Assembly: GCF_009696265.1 (NCBI RefSeq)
Contig: NZ_VUMH01000014.1
Location: 1-64,000 of the forward strand
DNA: 64,000 nt
Reading direction: 5' to 3'
DNA from: Desulfovibrio porci
GTDB lineage: Bacteria > Desulfobacterota > Desulfovibrionia > Desulfovibrionales > Desulfovibrionaceae
Shown piece after piece: positions 27,345 to 35,666 of the stretch. The notes beneath the pieces are model-generated. The model did not search any database, was not told the DNA's origin, and saw only the letters and a program-made list of their open reading frames with translations. Position 1 is the first letter of the stretch. Each line of letters begins with the position of its first letter. The position numbers were made by a program, and so were the translations under genes.

Positions 27345-28745
27345 TCAGGCTGTTTCTCCGCTCTCGCCGGGTTCGGCGAAGCGGCGGTTCCAGCCGGTCA
27401 GGACCGAGAAGAGCAGCACCGCCAGCAGCGCCCAGGAATAGGGATTGTACAGGGCCGCGCTGATGGGCGGCGCGGCGATGCCGTAGTTCTCGGCCGCGCT
27501 GTAGAGCGCACCGTACCAGGCGGCCACAGCGATATGCCAGGGCAGAATGAAGAAGACCGTGCACACCGCGCAGTCCATAAGGTTGGCGCGCCGGGCCGCA
27601 GCCAGGCGGAATTTCTCGCCCATGGGCCGCACCAGGCTGGGCCCCACCAGCAGTTCCGCCGGAGCGTTGGCCGAGATGGGGATGGACGCCAGAATGGTCA
27701 CGCCCACAATGAAGAGCTCGGCCTGGCGCACGGTGGCCACCACGCTTTTCTGGGCGAATTCTAGAATCTTGCCCATAATGCCGCATTCCACAAGTATCTG
27801 GGTCACGGCCAGAATCAGGATGGCGAAGATAATGGCCCCCACCACGCCGTCGATGCCGGACTGAATGATGCCCGTGGAGCCCCCGGCCTTGGCCGGGATG
27901 CCGAAGATGTCGGCGGGCTTGAGCGTGCCGGTGCAGAAGCCCACCAGGGCCGCCGTCACGTTGCCGTAAATCAGGGCCTCAATGATATGCCTGCCGCAGA
28001 GAGCCGCCGTCACGACCACCACCAGGGCCAGCAGCATAAACACGCCAGAAGGATTCAGATTGGCCTGGATGGCGGGCAGCACGCGCACCTCCCCGCCGCC
28101 GCCCAGAAAAAGAAAGGCGGCGCCCGCGATGGCGGCTGCGCTTATGGCCAGCGGGAAGCGGCTGCGCACCACCTCGCGCATGCTCGCGCCCTGGGTGTAG
28201 GCCGAGACGATGGTCGTGTCCGACACCGGGGCAAGGTTGTCCCCGAAGGCCGCGCCGGACAGAATGGCCAGGCCGAGCATGGCCGGGTCCGCCCCCAGAA
28301 AATATCCCGCCGGATAGAGCACCGGCGTCAGGGCGATGCAGGTGCCCGTACTGGTTCCCGTGCCCAGCGCGAAGAGCATGGCCGCCAGAAAGACCAGCAG
28401 GGTGAAGACAGCGCCCTGCGCCCCGGTGGTCATGCCCAGCCACAGCAGACCGTTGACCAGCCCGCCGGCGGCCATGAGCTTGCCGAAAACCCCGGCGAAC
28501 AGCCAGGCCGTGACGATGACGATACCCGTCTTGTCCCCGATGCCGCGCATGGCGGCCTTACAGTATTCCGCTTTGTCCCGGGCGAAGAAGAGCCCGATGG
28601 TCAGGGCCAGCCAGGCGCAGGCCCAGAAGGGTTTGGTGCCGCCGCGCTCGGCCACGGAGAGCCAGATCAGACCGATAACCAGAACGCCCAGGGGCACGAG
28701 CCCGCCCAGCATGCCGCCATACATCCGCAATATTTTTTCCTGCAT
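27345..28745 (-). CDS. NhaC-family Na+/H+ antiporter-type transporter
   Basis: A 466-aa inner-membrane protein with about 11-12 hydrophobic helices. Family motifs include LGTGTSTGTCIALTP and a SGAAFGDNLAPVSDTT segment around residues 155-175, hallmarks of the NhaC/antiporter (TC 2.A.35) group. Despite the name, many members sit beside amino-acid enzymes and act as Na+-coupled exchangers of organic substrates. Located between the dcyD-like and gntR genes in the same direction; 96 bp separates it from the dcyD-like gene. An independent internal promoter is possible. Confidence 0.88.
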   Translation of the reverse strand: MQEKILRMYGGMLGGLVPLGVLVIGLIWLSVAERGGTKPFWACAWLALTIGLFFARDKAEYCKAAMRGIGDKTGIVIVTAWLFAGVFGKLMAAGGLVNGLLWLGMTTGAQGAVFTLLVFLAAMLFALGTGTSTGTCIALTPVLYPAGYFLGADPAMLGLAILSGAAFGDNLAPVSDTTIVSAYTQGASMREVVRSRFPLAISAAAIAGAAFLFLGGGGEVRVLPAIQANLNPSGVFMLLALVVVVTAALCGRHIIEALIYGNVTAALVGFCTGTLKPADIFGIPAKAGGSTGIIQSGIDGVVGAIIFAILILAVTQILVECGIMGKILEFAQKSVVATVRQAELFIVGVTILASIPISANAPAELLVGPSLVRPMGEKFRLAAARRANLMDCAVCTVFFILPWHIAVAAWYGALYSAAENYGIAAPPISAALYNPYSWALLAVLLFSVLTGWNRRFAEPGESGETA

Positions 28746-28841
28746 GGTCCTTTTCCTTTTGTTTTTCCCGGTCAGGCCGGAAAACTGCGGGAGATGCGCC
28801 GCGCGCCCGGTTCCGCAAGGAGCCGGGCGCGCGGCCGGGGA

Positions 28842-29849
28842 TTATGACGCCTGCCGGAAGGAATCCAGATAGGCATAGAGGGCCGGGGAACCGCCGGTGT
28901 GCAGGAAGAGCAGGTTCGCGCCCTTTTTGAAATGGTCCTTGCGCACCAGGTCTATCAGGCCGGACATGGCCTTGCCCGAATACACCGGGTCCAAGAGAAT
29001 GCTTTCGGTGCGGGCCAGCAGTTTGACCGCCTCCACCATGGCGTCGGTGGGCAGGGAATAGCCGGGGCCCACGTAATCGTCATAGGCCAGCACGGCCTCA
29101 CGCGGAATATCCATGGCCACGCCCATATACTCGGCGGTTTTGCGCATCAGACTGTAAACCGCCTCTTCCTGCACGGGCTTTTTGCGGTTCACGCCGATGC
29201 CCGTGACCGGAATGTCCATATGGCAGCCCAGCAGACCCAGCAGAAAGCCCGCATGGGTTCCCGCGCTGCCGCTGGGTACAATGATGTGGTCGAAATTGAG
29301 CCCTTGCGCGAACATCTGCTGCATGAGCTCCTGCGCGCACTGCACATAGCCCAGCGCGCCCACTGGATTGGAGGCTCCGCCGGGCACGATGTACGGCTTG
29401 CGGCCCTCCCGCCGCAGCATCTCGGCCTTTTTTTCCATCTCGGCGGCCATGTCGCTGCCGCCGGGCACCACGCTGATGGAGCTCACCCCGAGCAGCTGAT
29501 ACAGGAAGTTATTGCCCGAAGCCTCCGGCTTGTAGCTGCCGGGCACGCGCTCCTCAAGCACCAGGTGGCATTCCAGGCCTTCCTTGACCGCCCAGGAAAG
29601 CGTCAGGCGGCAATGGTTGGACTGCACGGCCCCGCAGGTGATGATGGTGTCCGCTCCCTGGGCCAGGGCGTCGGCAATGGAGAAGTCCAGCTTGCGGGTC
29701 TTGTTGCCGCCGCCCGCGCCGGGCAGCAGGTCGTCCCGTTTGATCCAGATGTTGACCTTGTTGTCCAGGGCCTTGCTGAAGGCGGGCAGAAATTCCAGCG
29801 GCGTGGCTTCCTGCACATAGCCGCGACGGGGAAAACAGGCAAGATTCAT
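28842..29849 (-). CDS. PLP enzyme of the D-cysteine desulfhydrase / L-cysteate sulfo-lyase family
   Basis: A 335-aa fold-type II PLP enzyme related to D-cysteine desulfhydrase (DcyD), ACC deaminase and L-cysteate sulfo-lyase (CuyA). The PLP lysine lies in GGNKTRKLDF near residue 50. The substrate-side loop reads CGAVQSNHCR, and the phosphate-binding Ser/Gly-rich loop PSGSAGTHAGF. Around residue 130 GGSDMAAEM precedes GRKPYIVPGGASNPVGALGYV, which to my recollection is more like CuyA than DcyD. The product would be pyruvate plus ammonia with either sulfide or sulfite, both directly useful to a sulfate reducer. First gene of the cassette; an operator-like site lies 65 bp upstream. Confidence 0.8.
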   Translation of the reverse strand: MNLACFPRRGYVQEATPLEFLPAFSKALDNKVNIWIKRDDLLPGAGGGNKTRKLDFSIADALAQGADTIITCGAVQSNHCRLTLSWAVKEGLECHLVLEERVPGSYKPEASGNNFLYQLLGVSSISVVPGGSDMAAEMEKKAEMLRREGRKPYIVPGGASNPVGALGYVQCAQELMQQMFAQGLNFDHIIVPSGSAGTHAGFLLGLLGCHMDIPVTGIGVNRKKPVQEEAVYSLMRKTAEYMGVAMDIPREAVLAYDDYVGPGYSLPTDAMVEAVKLLARTESILLDPVYSGKAMSGLIDLVRKDHFKKGANLLFLHTGGSPALYAYLDSFRQAS

Positions 29850-30126
29850 GGCGACTCCTTTGATGGATTTGGCCGGATATAAGGAAAGCGGCCCGTTAAT
29901 TTGTTATATGTTGAATGTTGACATTATGTTGTGATTCACTTGTGACAAATAGCTCAAAAGCTGTCAATAAAAAAATCCCGATTTTTCCGGCAACCCGGCT
30001 CCCGGAAGGTCGCCCGGACCCGTGGAAAAGACGGCCGCGCCTTTTCCCGGCAAAGCGGACCGGAATCTTTGCGGCGAACTTTTTTCCGCAAGCCTCGCGC
30101 GGTGAAAAAATTCCCGTACTTTTTTA
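29850..30126. other. Divergent intergenic region between dcyD-like gene and aromatic operon
   Basis: No gene in either strand. The left part (29900-29960) is AT-rich and holds the GntR operator-like motif, so the dcyD-like promoter is here. The right part contains A/T runs leading to the aromatic operon promoter. Confidence 0.5.
29914..29927 (-). promoter_or_regulatory. Probable GntR operator, copy 2
   Basis: The 14-bp motif AATGTTGACATTAT, identical in reverse orientation to 27263-27276, 65 bp upstream of the dcyD-like start. It lies in the likely promoter region of the cassette. Confidence 0.6.
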
Positions 30127-30155
30127 TTGACATCCGCCGGGCCTGGGGCTACTCA
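30127..30155 (+). promoter_or_regulatory. Promoter of the aromatic amino acid operon
   Basis: Perfect -35 TTGACA (30127-30132), 17-bp spacer, weak -10 TACTCA (30150-30155). Transcription would begin near 30162, leaving about 20 nt before the leader peptide and roughly 240 nt before the first structural gene. Confidence 0.6.
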
Positions 30156-30180
30156 CATTCCAACACGGAGTAATAACGTC

Positions 30181-30282
30181 ATGTCCCAGTTTGTTCCCGC
30201 CACCGCTTCCTCGTACGCCGCCGGCTTCAGCTGGTATTTTTTTGCGTACTTTACCGAAGCCTGTGGTCGGGAACTTCGCTGA
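30181..30282 (+). CDS. Aromatic-rich leader peptide (Phe/Tyr/Trp attenuator)
   Basis: A 33-codon frame with a CGGAG ribosome site 10 bp before its ATG. Nine of 33 residues are aromatic, and seven fall between residues 16 and 24: F-S-W-Y-F-F-A-Y-F. The stop is followed by a region able to pair as alternative stems and then an intrinsic terminator, 117 bp ahead of an aromatic biosynthesis operon. This is the architecture of ribosome-mediated attenuation: scarcity of charged Phe, Tyr or Trp tRNA would stall the ribosome at the cluster and favour readthrough. The peptide has no other evident function. Confidence 0.85.
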   Translation: MSQFVPATASSYAAGFSWYFFAYFTEACGRELR

Positions 30283-30337
30283 CGTCCGTTGTCCGCAAGT
30301 TCAAGGGCCGCAGGCAAACCGCCGGCGGCCCTTTTTT
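30271..30337 (+). terminator. Attenuator terminator of the aromatic operon
   Basis: GGGCCGC (30305-30311) pairs with GCGGCCC (30325-30331), followed by six T residues at 30332-30337: an intrinsic terminator upstream of the first structural gene. GAACTT (30271-30276), which overlaps the end of the leader peptide, can pair with AAGTTC (30297-30302) just before the terminator stem, and GAAG/CTTC around 30256-30278 offers a competing pairing. These are the ingredients of a terminator/antiterminator switch; energies were not computed. Confidence 0.75.
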
Positions 30338-30398
30338 ATTTCGGCCGCATGCGGGTTGTCTGCAAAAAAGCTGACACGCAACAAGAAAGGAGTTCCCC

Positions 30399-31196
30399 AT
30401 GTACCTCGGCAAAAAAGTCCGTCTGGAGCGCATCATCAATCGTGAAAACGGCCGCACCATCATCGTGCCCATGGACCACGGCGTCACCCTCGGCGCTGTG
30501 GAGGGTCTGGTGGACATGCGCGAAACCGTCAACGACATGGCCGAGGGCGGCGCGGACGCGGTGCTCATGCACAAGGGCCTGGTGCGTTGCTCCCACCGCA
30601 ACGCGGGCAAGGACGTGGGCCTTATCGTCCATCTTTCCGCCTCCACGGCCCTCTCGCCCTGCGGCAACACCAAAACCCTGGTGGGCACGGTGGAAGAAGG
30701 CATCAAACACGGCGCGGACTGCGTTTCCGTGCACATCAACCTGGGCGATCCCAACGAACGCCTGATGCTCACCGACCTGGGCCGGGTGGCCGAAGCCTGC
30801 GACAACTGGCACATGCCCCTGCTGGCCATGGTCTACGCGCGCGGCCCGCAGGTGAAGAACGGCTACGACCCCGCCGTGGTGGCCCATTGCGCCCGCGTGG
30901 GCGTGGAACTGGGCGCGGACATCGTCAAGGTGCCCTACACCGGCGACATTGAAAGCTTCTCCGACGTGGTGTCGGCCTGCTGCGTGCCCGTGGTCATTGC
31001 CGGCGGCGAGCGCATGGAGTCCACCCGCCAGATTCTGGAAATGGTCTACGACTCCCTCAAGGCGGGCGGCGCGGGCATTTCCGTGGGCCGCAACGTCTTC
31101 CAGCACCCCAACCGCGTCGCTCTGGTCAAGGCCCTGCGCGCCATCGTGCACGAAGACGCTTCCGTGGATCAGGCCATGCTGATCGTGGGAGAATAA
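30399..31196 (+). CDS. 2-amino-3,7-dideoxy-D-threo-hept-6-ulosonate (ADTH) synthase
   Basis: A 265-aa class I aldolase of the DhnA/LacD type (AroA'), which in the archaeal-type pathway replaces DAHP synthase by condensing a deoxy-ketohexose phosphate with aspartate semialdehyde. Motifs include [10 protein letters not shown] at about residue 23 and the Schiff-base lysine in [10 protein letters not shown] near residue 182, plus GGERM and the closing [13 protein letters not shown] phosphate site. The next gene is 3-dehydroquinate synthase II, the other half of that route, which supports this rather than fructose-bisphosphate aldolase. A strong AAGGAG site precedes the ATG. Confidence 0.9.
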   Translation: MYLGKKVRLERIINRENGRTIIVPMDHGVTLGAVEGLVDMRETVNDMAEGGADAVLMHKGLVRCSHRNAGKDVGLIVHLSASTALSPCGNTKTLVGTVEEGIKHGADCVSVHINLGDPNERLMLTDLGRVAEACDNWHMPLLAMVYARGPQVKNGYDPAVVAHCARVGVELGADIVKVPYTGDIESFSDVVSACCVPVVIAGGERMESTRQILEMVYDSLKAGGAGISVGRNVFQHPNRVALVKALRAIVHEDASVDQAMLIVGE

Positions 31197-31201
31197 GGCG
31201 T

Positions 31202-32185
31202 ATGTCCCGCATCTATTTCCGTTGCGTCCCCTTTGACAAGGGGCAGGTCACCTTGGCTCTGGAATCCGGCGTGGACGGCGTGATCGTGCCGCGTGCGCGG
31301 GTGGAGCAGGTGGCCGGACTCTCGCGCTGTCCGGTCTGGGCCGACGAGGACGTGGCCGTGGCGGCGCTCACGGCCAAGGCCGACGAGGAAGCCGTGCTGG
31401 CCCGCCTCAAGAACGGTGAACGGGTGGCGCTGGCGCGCGGCTGGGAGGTCATCCCGGTGGAGAACCTGCTGGCCCAGAGTGACGCTGTGCTGGCCGAGGC
31501 CGGAAATCTGGACGAAGCCCGCCTGGCCGCCGGAATTCTGGAGCGCGGCGTGGACGGCATCGTGGTCCTGCCTGAAGCCGTGGGCGAACTCAAGGCCATC
31601 GTGGCCCAGTGCAAGCTCTCCCAGGGCCGTGAGCATCTGCTCCCCGGCGTGATCACCCGCGTGGAGCCCGTGGGCCTGGGGCACCGGGTCTGCGCGGACA
31701 CCCTCTCCCTGCTGCGCAGGGGCCAGGGCATGCTGGTGGGCAATTCCAGCGCCTTCACCTTCCTGGTCCACGCCGAAACCGAACACAATGAATACGTGGC
31801 CGCGCGGCCCTTCCGGGTCAACGCCGGGGCCGTGCACGCCTACACGCGCCTGCCCCACGACAAGACCACCTATCTGGGCGAACTGCGCGCCGGGCAGGAG
31901 GTGCTCATCGTGGGCGCGGACGGCGAAACCGGCGTGGCCACTCTGGGCCGGGTCAAGATCGAAGTGCGGCCCATGCTGCTGATCGAGGCCCAAGTGGACT
32001 GCGAAGACGGCCCCAAAACGGGCACGGTCTTCCTCCAGAACGCCGAAACCATCCGGCTTACGGGTCCGGACGGCACGCCGCTGAGCGTGGTGGGCCTCAA
32101 GCCCGGCGATACGGTGCTCTGCCGCATCGACGAGGCGGGCCGCCATTTCGGCATGCGCGTGCGCGAAGAAATCCGGGAGGTCTAG
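31202..32185 (+). CDS. 3-dehydroquinate synthase II
   Basis: A 327-aa enzyme of the archaeal AroB' family, converting ADTH to 3-dehydroquinate by oxidative deamination with NAD. Typical segments are LARGWEVIPVENLLA, a GITRVEPVGLGHRVCADT-like stretch in mid-protein, and GMLVGNSSAFTFLVHAE, followed by VNAGAVHAY. The start is 5 bp after the ADTH synthase stop. With its neighbour it gives an entry to the shikimate route that bypasses erythrose-4-phosphate. Confidence 0.92.
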   Translation: MSRIYFRCVPFDKGQVTLALESGVDGVIVPRARVEQVAGLSRCPVWADEDVAVAALTAKADEEAVLARLKNGERVALARGWEVIPVENLLAQSDAVLAEAGNLDEARLAAGILERGVDGIVVLPEAVGELKAIVAQCKLSQGREHLLPGVITRVEPVGLGHRVCADTLSLLRRGQGMLVGNSSAFTFLVHAETEHNEYVAARPFRVNAGAVHAYTRLPHDKTTYLGELRAGQEVLIVGADGETGVATLGRVKIEVRPMLLIEAQVDCEDGPKTGTVFLQNAETIRLTGPDGTPLSVVGLKPGDTVLCRIDEAGRHFGMRVREEIREV

Positions 32186-32189
32186 GAGC

Positions 32190-33428
32190 ATGGACGACGC
32201 CAGGGCACACTGGCCCCAGGGCCGGGACAGACAGGACGGCCCGGATACGGGGAACGGCGCGGACGGCTCACAGCGTCTGGCCGCCATCCGCAAGGAAATC
32301 GACACGGTGGATCAGGAACTGCTCCGCCTCTTCAACCGCCGCGCGGAGCTGAGCGTGGAAGTGGGCCGGATCAAGGCCACGGAACCGGGCATCATCTTCA
32401 AGCCCATGCGTGAGCGCGAAGTGCTGGACGGCCTGGCCGCCAAAAATCCCGGTCCCCTGCCGGAAGAGCATCTCAGGGCCATCTGGCGCGAGATATTCTC
32501 CTCCTCGCGCGCCCTGCAACGGCCGCAGAATGTGGCCTATCTCGGGCCGGAAGGCACCTTCTCCTACTTCGCGGGCGTGGAGTATCTCGGCCATGCGGCC
32601 AGCTTCCACCCCTGCGGAGACATCGCCCAGATTTTCGAAGAGGTCTGTTCCGGCCAGTGCGAACTGGGCGTGGTGCCTCTGGAAAATTCCCTCCAAGGCA
32701 CGGTGGGCGTGAGTTTCGATCTCTTTCTCAAGCACGAGGTCTTTATTCAGGCCGAGCTCTTTTCGCGCATTTCGCACTGCCTGCTGAGCAACGCCCCGAC
32801 TCTGGCCGCCGTGCGCACGGTTTACTCCCACCCGCAGCCCCTGGCCCAATGCGGCGGCTGGCTGCGCGCGCATCTGCCGGGAGCGGCCCTGATTCCCGTA
32901 GAGTCCACGGCGGCGGCGGCCCAACGCGCCGCCAACCAGCCGGATGCGGCGGCCATCGGCCACGGCAAGCTGGCCGACATGCTCGGCCTGGGCGTGCTGG
33001 CCCGGCGCATTGAGGATGAACCCGGCAACTGGACGCGCTTTGTGATCATCGGCCCCAAATCGGCCCAGGTCCCCCAGGGCGCTGAGCCCCGGCCCACGCC
33101 CGGCGGGTGCAACGGCGCGGACAAGACATCCCTGCTCTTCACCCTGCCGGACAAAGCCGGTTCCCTTTCCACGGTGCTGGACCTGCTGGCCGGGCACGAG
33201 ATCAACATGCGCAAGCTGGAATCCCGCCCCCTGCGCGGCCAGTGCTGGAAATACGTCTTCTTCGCGGACGTGGAAAGCGATCTGGAAGACCCGCGCCACG
33301 CGGCCCTGCTGGAACGCCTGCGCAACGCCTGCACCAGTTTCCGCATCCTGGGCAGCTATCCCACCGGCCCGCAGCTGGACCGCATGAGCCTCAGCGGGGA
33401 CGACGCCTCCGACGAACAAGGGATCTAA
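32190..33428 (+). CDS. pheA: Chorismate mutase / prephenate dehydratase (P-protein)
   Basis: A 412-aa fusion. After a 28-residue polar lead comes an AroQ-type chorismate mutase (about residues 30-110, IRKEIDTVDQELLRLFNRR). A prephenate dehydratase domain follows, starting VAYLGPEGTFSYFA, with ENSLQGTVG and NWTRFVII (TRF in place of the usual TRDF/TRF loop). A C-terminal ACT domain (about residues 310-395) contains the Phe-binding ESRP motif, so feedback by phenylalanine is expected. Four bp after the dehydroquinate synthase II gene. Provides phenylpyruvate for Phe. Confidence 0.95.
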   Translation: MDDARAHWPQGRDRQDGPDTGNGADGSQRLAAIRKEIDTVDQELLRLFNRRAELSVEVGRIKATEPGIIFKPMREREVLDGLAAKNPGPLPEEHLRAIWREIFSSSRALQRPQNVAYLGPEGTFSYFAGVEYLGHAASFHPCGDIAQIFEEVCSGQCELGVVPLENSLQGTVGVSFDLFLKHEVFIQAELFSRISHCLLSNAPTLAAVRTVYSHPQPLAQCGGWLRAHLPGAALIPVESTAAAAQRAANQPDAAAIGHGKLADMLGLGVLARRIEDEPGNWTRFVIIGPKSAQVPQGAEPRPTPGGCNGADKTSLLFTLPDKAGSLSTVLDLLAGHEINMRKLESRPLRGQCWKYVFFADVESDLEDPRHAALLERLRNACTSFRILGSYPTGPQLDRMSLSGDDASDEQGI

Positions 33429-33432
33429 GACC

Positions 33433-34869
33433 ATGCTTCAGAACACAGAACACACTTCGGTCGTTACGGTCACAGCCCCGGCTTCCAAATCCCTGTCCCA
33501 CCGCTACCTCATCGGCGCGGCCCTGGCCGGAGGCGCATCCACGGTGCGCCACACCCTGGAAAGCGCGGACCTGGAATGCACCAGAACCATCCTCGCGGGC
33601 GCGGGCGCGCGCCTGGAACCGCTCGAAGCCTCCGGCGACGGGGCGGACAGCGGCAGCGGCGGCTGGCGGGTCCACGGCCTCGGCGGCGCGCCGCGCGGCG
33701 GACAGGAGGGACGGCCCCTGTCCTGCGACGTGCGCGAGTCCGGCACCACCTGCCGCCTGCTCACGGCCGTGCTGGCCGCCGGGGAGGGGCTGTTCCGCAT
33801 CCACGGCGCGCAACGCATGCACGAGCGCCCCATCGGCGAGCTCACCGACGCCCTGACCGCGCTGGGCGCGGGCGTGGTCTTTGAAGGCACGCCCGGCTGT
33901 CCGCCCCTGCTGCTCCAGGCCCACGGCCTGAATCCGGCTCTGGCCGGAGAAGGCGGCGTGCTCCGGCTGGGTATGGACGTTTCCAGCCAGTATTTTTCCG
34001 GCCTGCTGCTGGCCGCGCCGCTCTGCCCCGCGCCGCTCCGCCTGGAGCTGGCCGGGCGCAAGGCCGTGTCCTGGCCCTATGTGGGCCTGACCCTGCAATG
34101 CCTCACGGACTTCGGCATCAGCTTCAGCGTGGAGACGCGCAAGAATGAGGAAGCCCCCTGGCAGGCCCTGCCGGAAGGGGCCTGGCGCGGCCTGGACGAA
34201 GCCCGCCCCAGCTGCCTGCGCGTCCGGGTGCAGCCCGGCGCATACCGGAGCGGCGACTATACTGTGGAAGGCGACTGGTCCGGCGCGTCCTATTTTCTGG
34301 CCGCCGGGGCGCTGGGCCGTCGGCCTGTGCGCGTGGAAGGCCTGCGGGCCGACTCCCTCCAAGGGGACCGGGCCATGCTGGACATTCTCCGCAAAATGGG
34401 CGCGCGTCTGGAGGTTGAAACCGAAGCCGTCACGGCGTACCCCTCGGCCCTGCACGGCGTGGCCCTGGACATGGGCTCCTGCCCGGACCTGGTGCCCACG
34501 GTGGCGGTGCTGGCCGCCTTTGCCCAGGGTTCTACCCGCATCAGCAACGTGGCCCATCTGCGCGTCAAGGAATCGGACCGGATCAGCGCCCCGGCCGAAG
34601 AACTGGCCAAAACCGGCGTCACCGTGGACCAGCTTTCGGACGGCATGCTGGTCAGCGGCCTGGCCGGACGCGGCTGCGGCAGACAGAACGCGCCGCGCCT
34701 GCCCGAGGGACTGAACCTCTGCGCGCACAACGACCACCGCATGGCCATGTCCCTGGCCCTGCTGGCCCTGCAGGAACCCGGCCTGCGCATGGAAACCCGA
34801 CTGGACGATCCGACGGTGGTGCGCAAATCCTTTCCGCAATTCTGGAATGTCTGGAGCCGATTGCAATGA
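33433..34869 (+). CDS. aroA: EPSP synthase (3-phosphoshikimate 1-carboxyvinyltransferase)
   Basis: A 478-aa enzyme of the shikimate route. The N-terminus has PASKSLSHRYLIGAALA, with the catalytic lysine. Further on are RESGTTCRLLTAVLA and the C-terminal RVKESDRISAPAEEL, then HNDHRMAMSLALLAL. It is about 50 residues longer than the E. coli enzyme, mainly from a Gly-rich insertion at residues 58-100 and a longer middle loop. The stop overlaps the next start as ATGA. Confidence 0.95.
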   Translation: MLQNTEHTSVVTVTAPASKSLSHRYLIGAALAGGASTVRHTLESADLECTRTILAGAGARLEPLEASGDGADSGSGGWRVHGLGGAPRGGQEGRPLSCDVRESGTTCRLLTAVLAAGEGLFRIHGAQRMHERPIGELTDALTALGAGVVFEGTPGCPPLLLQAHGLNPALAGEGGVLRLGMDVSSQYFSGLLLAAPLCPAPLRLELAGRKAVSWPYVGLTLQCLTDFGISFSVETRKNEEAPWQALPEGAWRGLDEARPSCLRVRVQPGAYRSGDYTVEGDWSGASYFLAAGALGRRPVRVEGLRADSLQGDRAMLDILRKMGARLEVETEAVTAYPSALHGVALDMGSCPDLVPTVAVLAAFAQGSTRISNVAHLRVKESDRISAPAEELAKTGVTVDQLSDGMLVSGLAGRGCGRQNAPRLPEGLNLCAHNDHRMAMSLALLALQEPGLRMETRLDDPTVVRKSFPQFWNVWSRLQ

Positions 34870-35660
34870 GCGCCGCCCAAACCCGCCCCCGCACGCCCGC
34901 CAAAACCGCGCTGATCGGCGCGGGCGGGCGCATGGGGGCCATGCTTTGCGCCAGAGCGGCCGCCGTCGGCCTGACGGTGGCCGGAGCGGACCAGCCCCTG
35001 GCCCCGGAAACGCTGGCCGCGGCCTGCGCCGATGCCGACCTGGCCCTGATCTGCGTGCCCGCCGCCGTGTTTGAAGAGGTGGTGCGGCTGGTGGAACCGC
35101 ATCTGCCGCCCACGGCGGTGCTGGCCGACATCACTTCCGTCAAGGAGCGGCCGCTGCGCCAGATGGAAAAACTCTGGCCCGGCCCGGTGGTGGGCACCCA
35201 CCCCCTGTTCGGCCCCAGGCCCGACCCGGAGGCGGACCAGCCGGTGGCCGTTGTCCCCGGCCACAACGCCACGGAAGGGCATCTGGCCATGGCCGAGGGC
35301 TTTTTCAGCGCCCTGGGCTGCCGCACTTTCCGCACCACGGCGGAAAAGCACGACCAGGCCATGGCCCGCATTCAGAACATGAACTTCATCACCAATCTGG
35401 CCTACTTCGCCCTGCTGGCCGGGCAGGAGGACCTGCTGCCCTTTCTCACGCCCTCGTTCCGCCGCCGCCAAAACGCGGCGCGCAAAATGCTCACCGAGGA
35501 CGCCCGGCTCTTCTCCGGCCTGTTCGAGGCCAATCCCCACAGCCACGAAGCCGTGCGCCAGTACCGCCAGATGCTCAACCTGGCCGCCGCCGGCGATATC
35601 GACCTGCTCTGCCGCCGCGCCCAGTGGTGGTGGGAGGACGGCGCGGGCGGCGGAAGCTGA
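34866..35660 (+). CDS. tyrA: Prephenate dehydrogenase
   Basis: A 264-aa NAD(P)-dependent dehydrogenase for tyrosine synthesis. It has an ALIGAGGRMGAMLCARAA Rossmann motif near the N-terminus, ADITSVKERPL, and VVGTHPLFGPRPDPEADQ with the catalytic histidine. No ACT or mutase domain is fused. The start overlaps the aroA stop by 4 bp, so the five structural genes form one tightly packed operon. No trp genes follow; a convergent unknown gene begins 6 bp away. Confidence 0.9.
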   Translation: MSAAQTRPRTPAKTALIGAGGRMGAMLCARAAAVGLTVAGADQPLAPETLAAACADADLALICVPAAVFEEVVRLVEPHLPPTAVLADITSVKERPLRQMEKLWPGPVVGTHPLFGPRPDPEADQPVAVVPGHNATEGHLAMAEGFFSALGCRTFRTTAEKHDQAMARIQNMNFITNLAYFALLAGQEDLLPFLTPSFRRRQNAARKMLTEDARLFSGLFEANPHSHEAVRQYRQMLNLAAAGDIDLLCRRAQWWWEDGAGGGS

Positions 35661-35666
35661 GCCGCG

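Noticed and set aside
30181-30337. T-box riboswitch for the aromatic operon
   Set aside because: No T-box sequence or specifier-loop layout, and the short aromatic-rich frame explains the terminator better.
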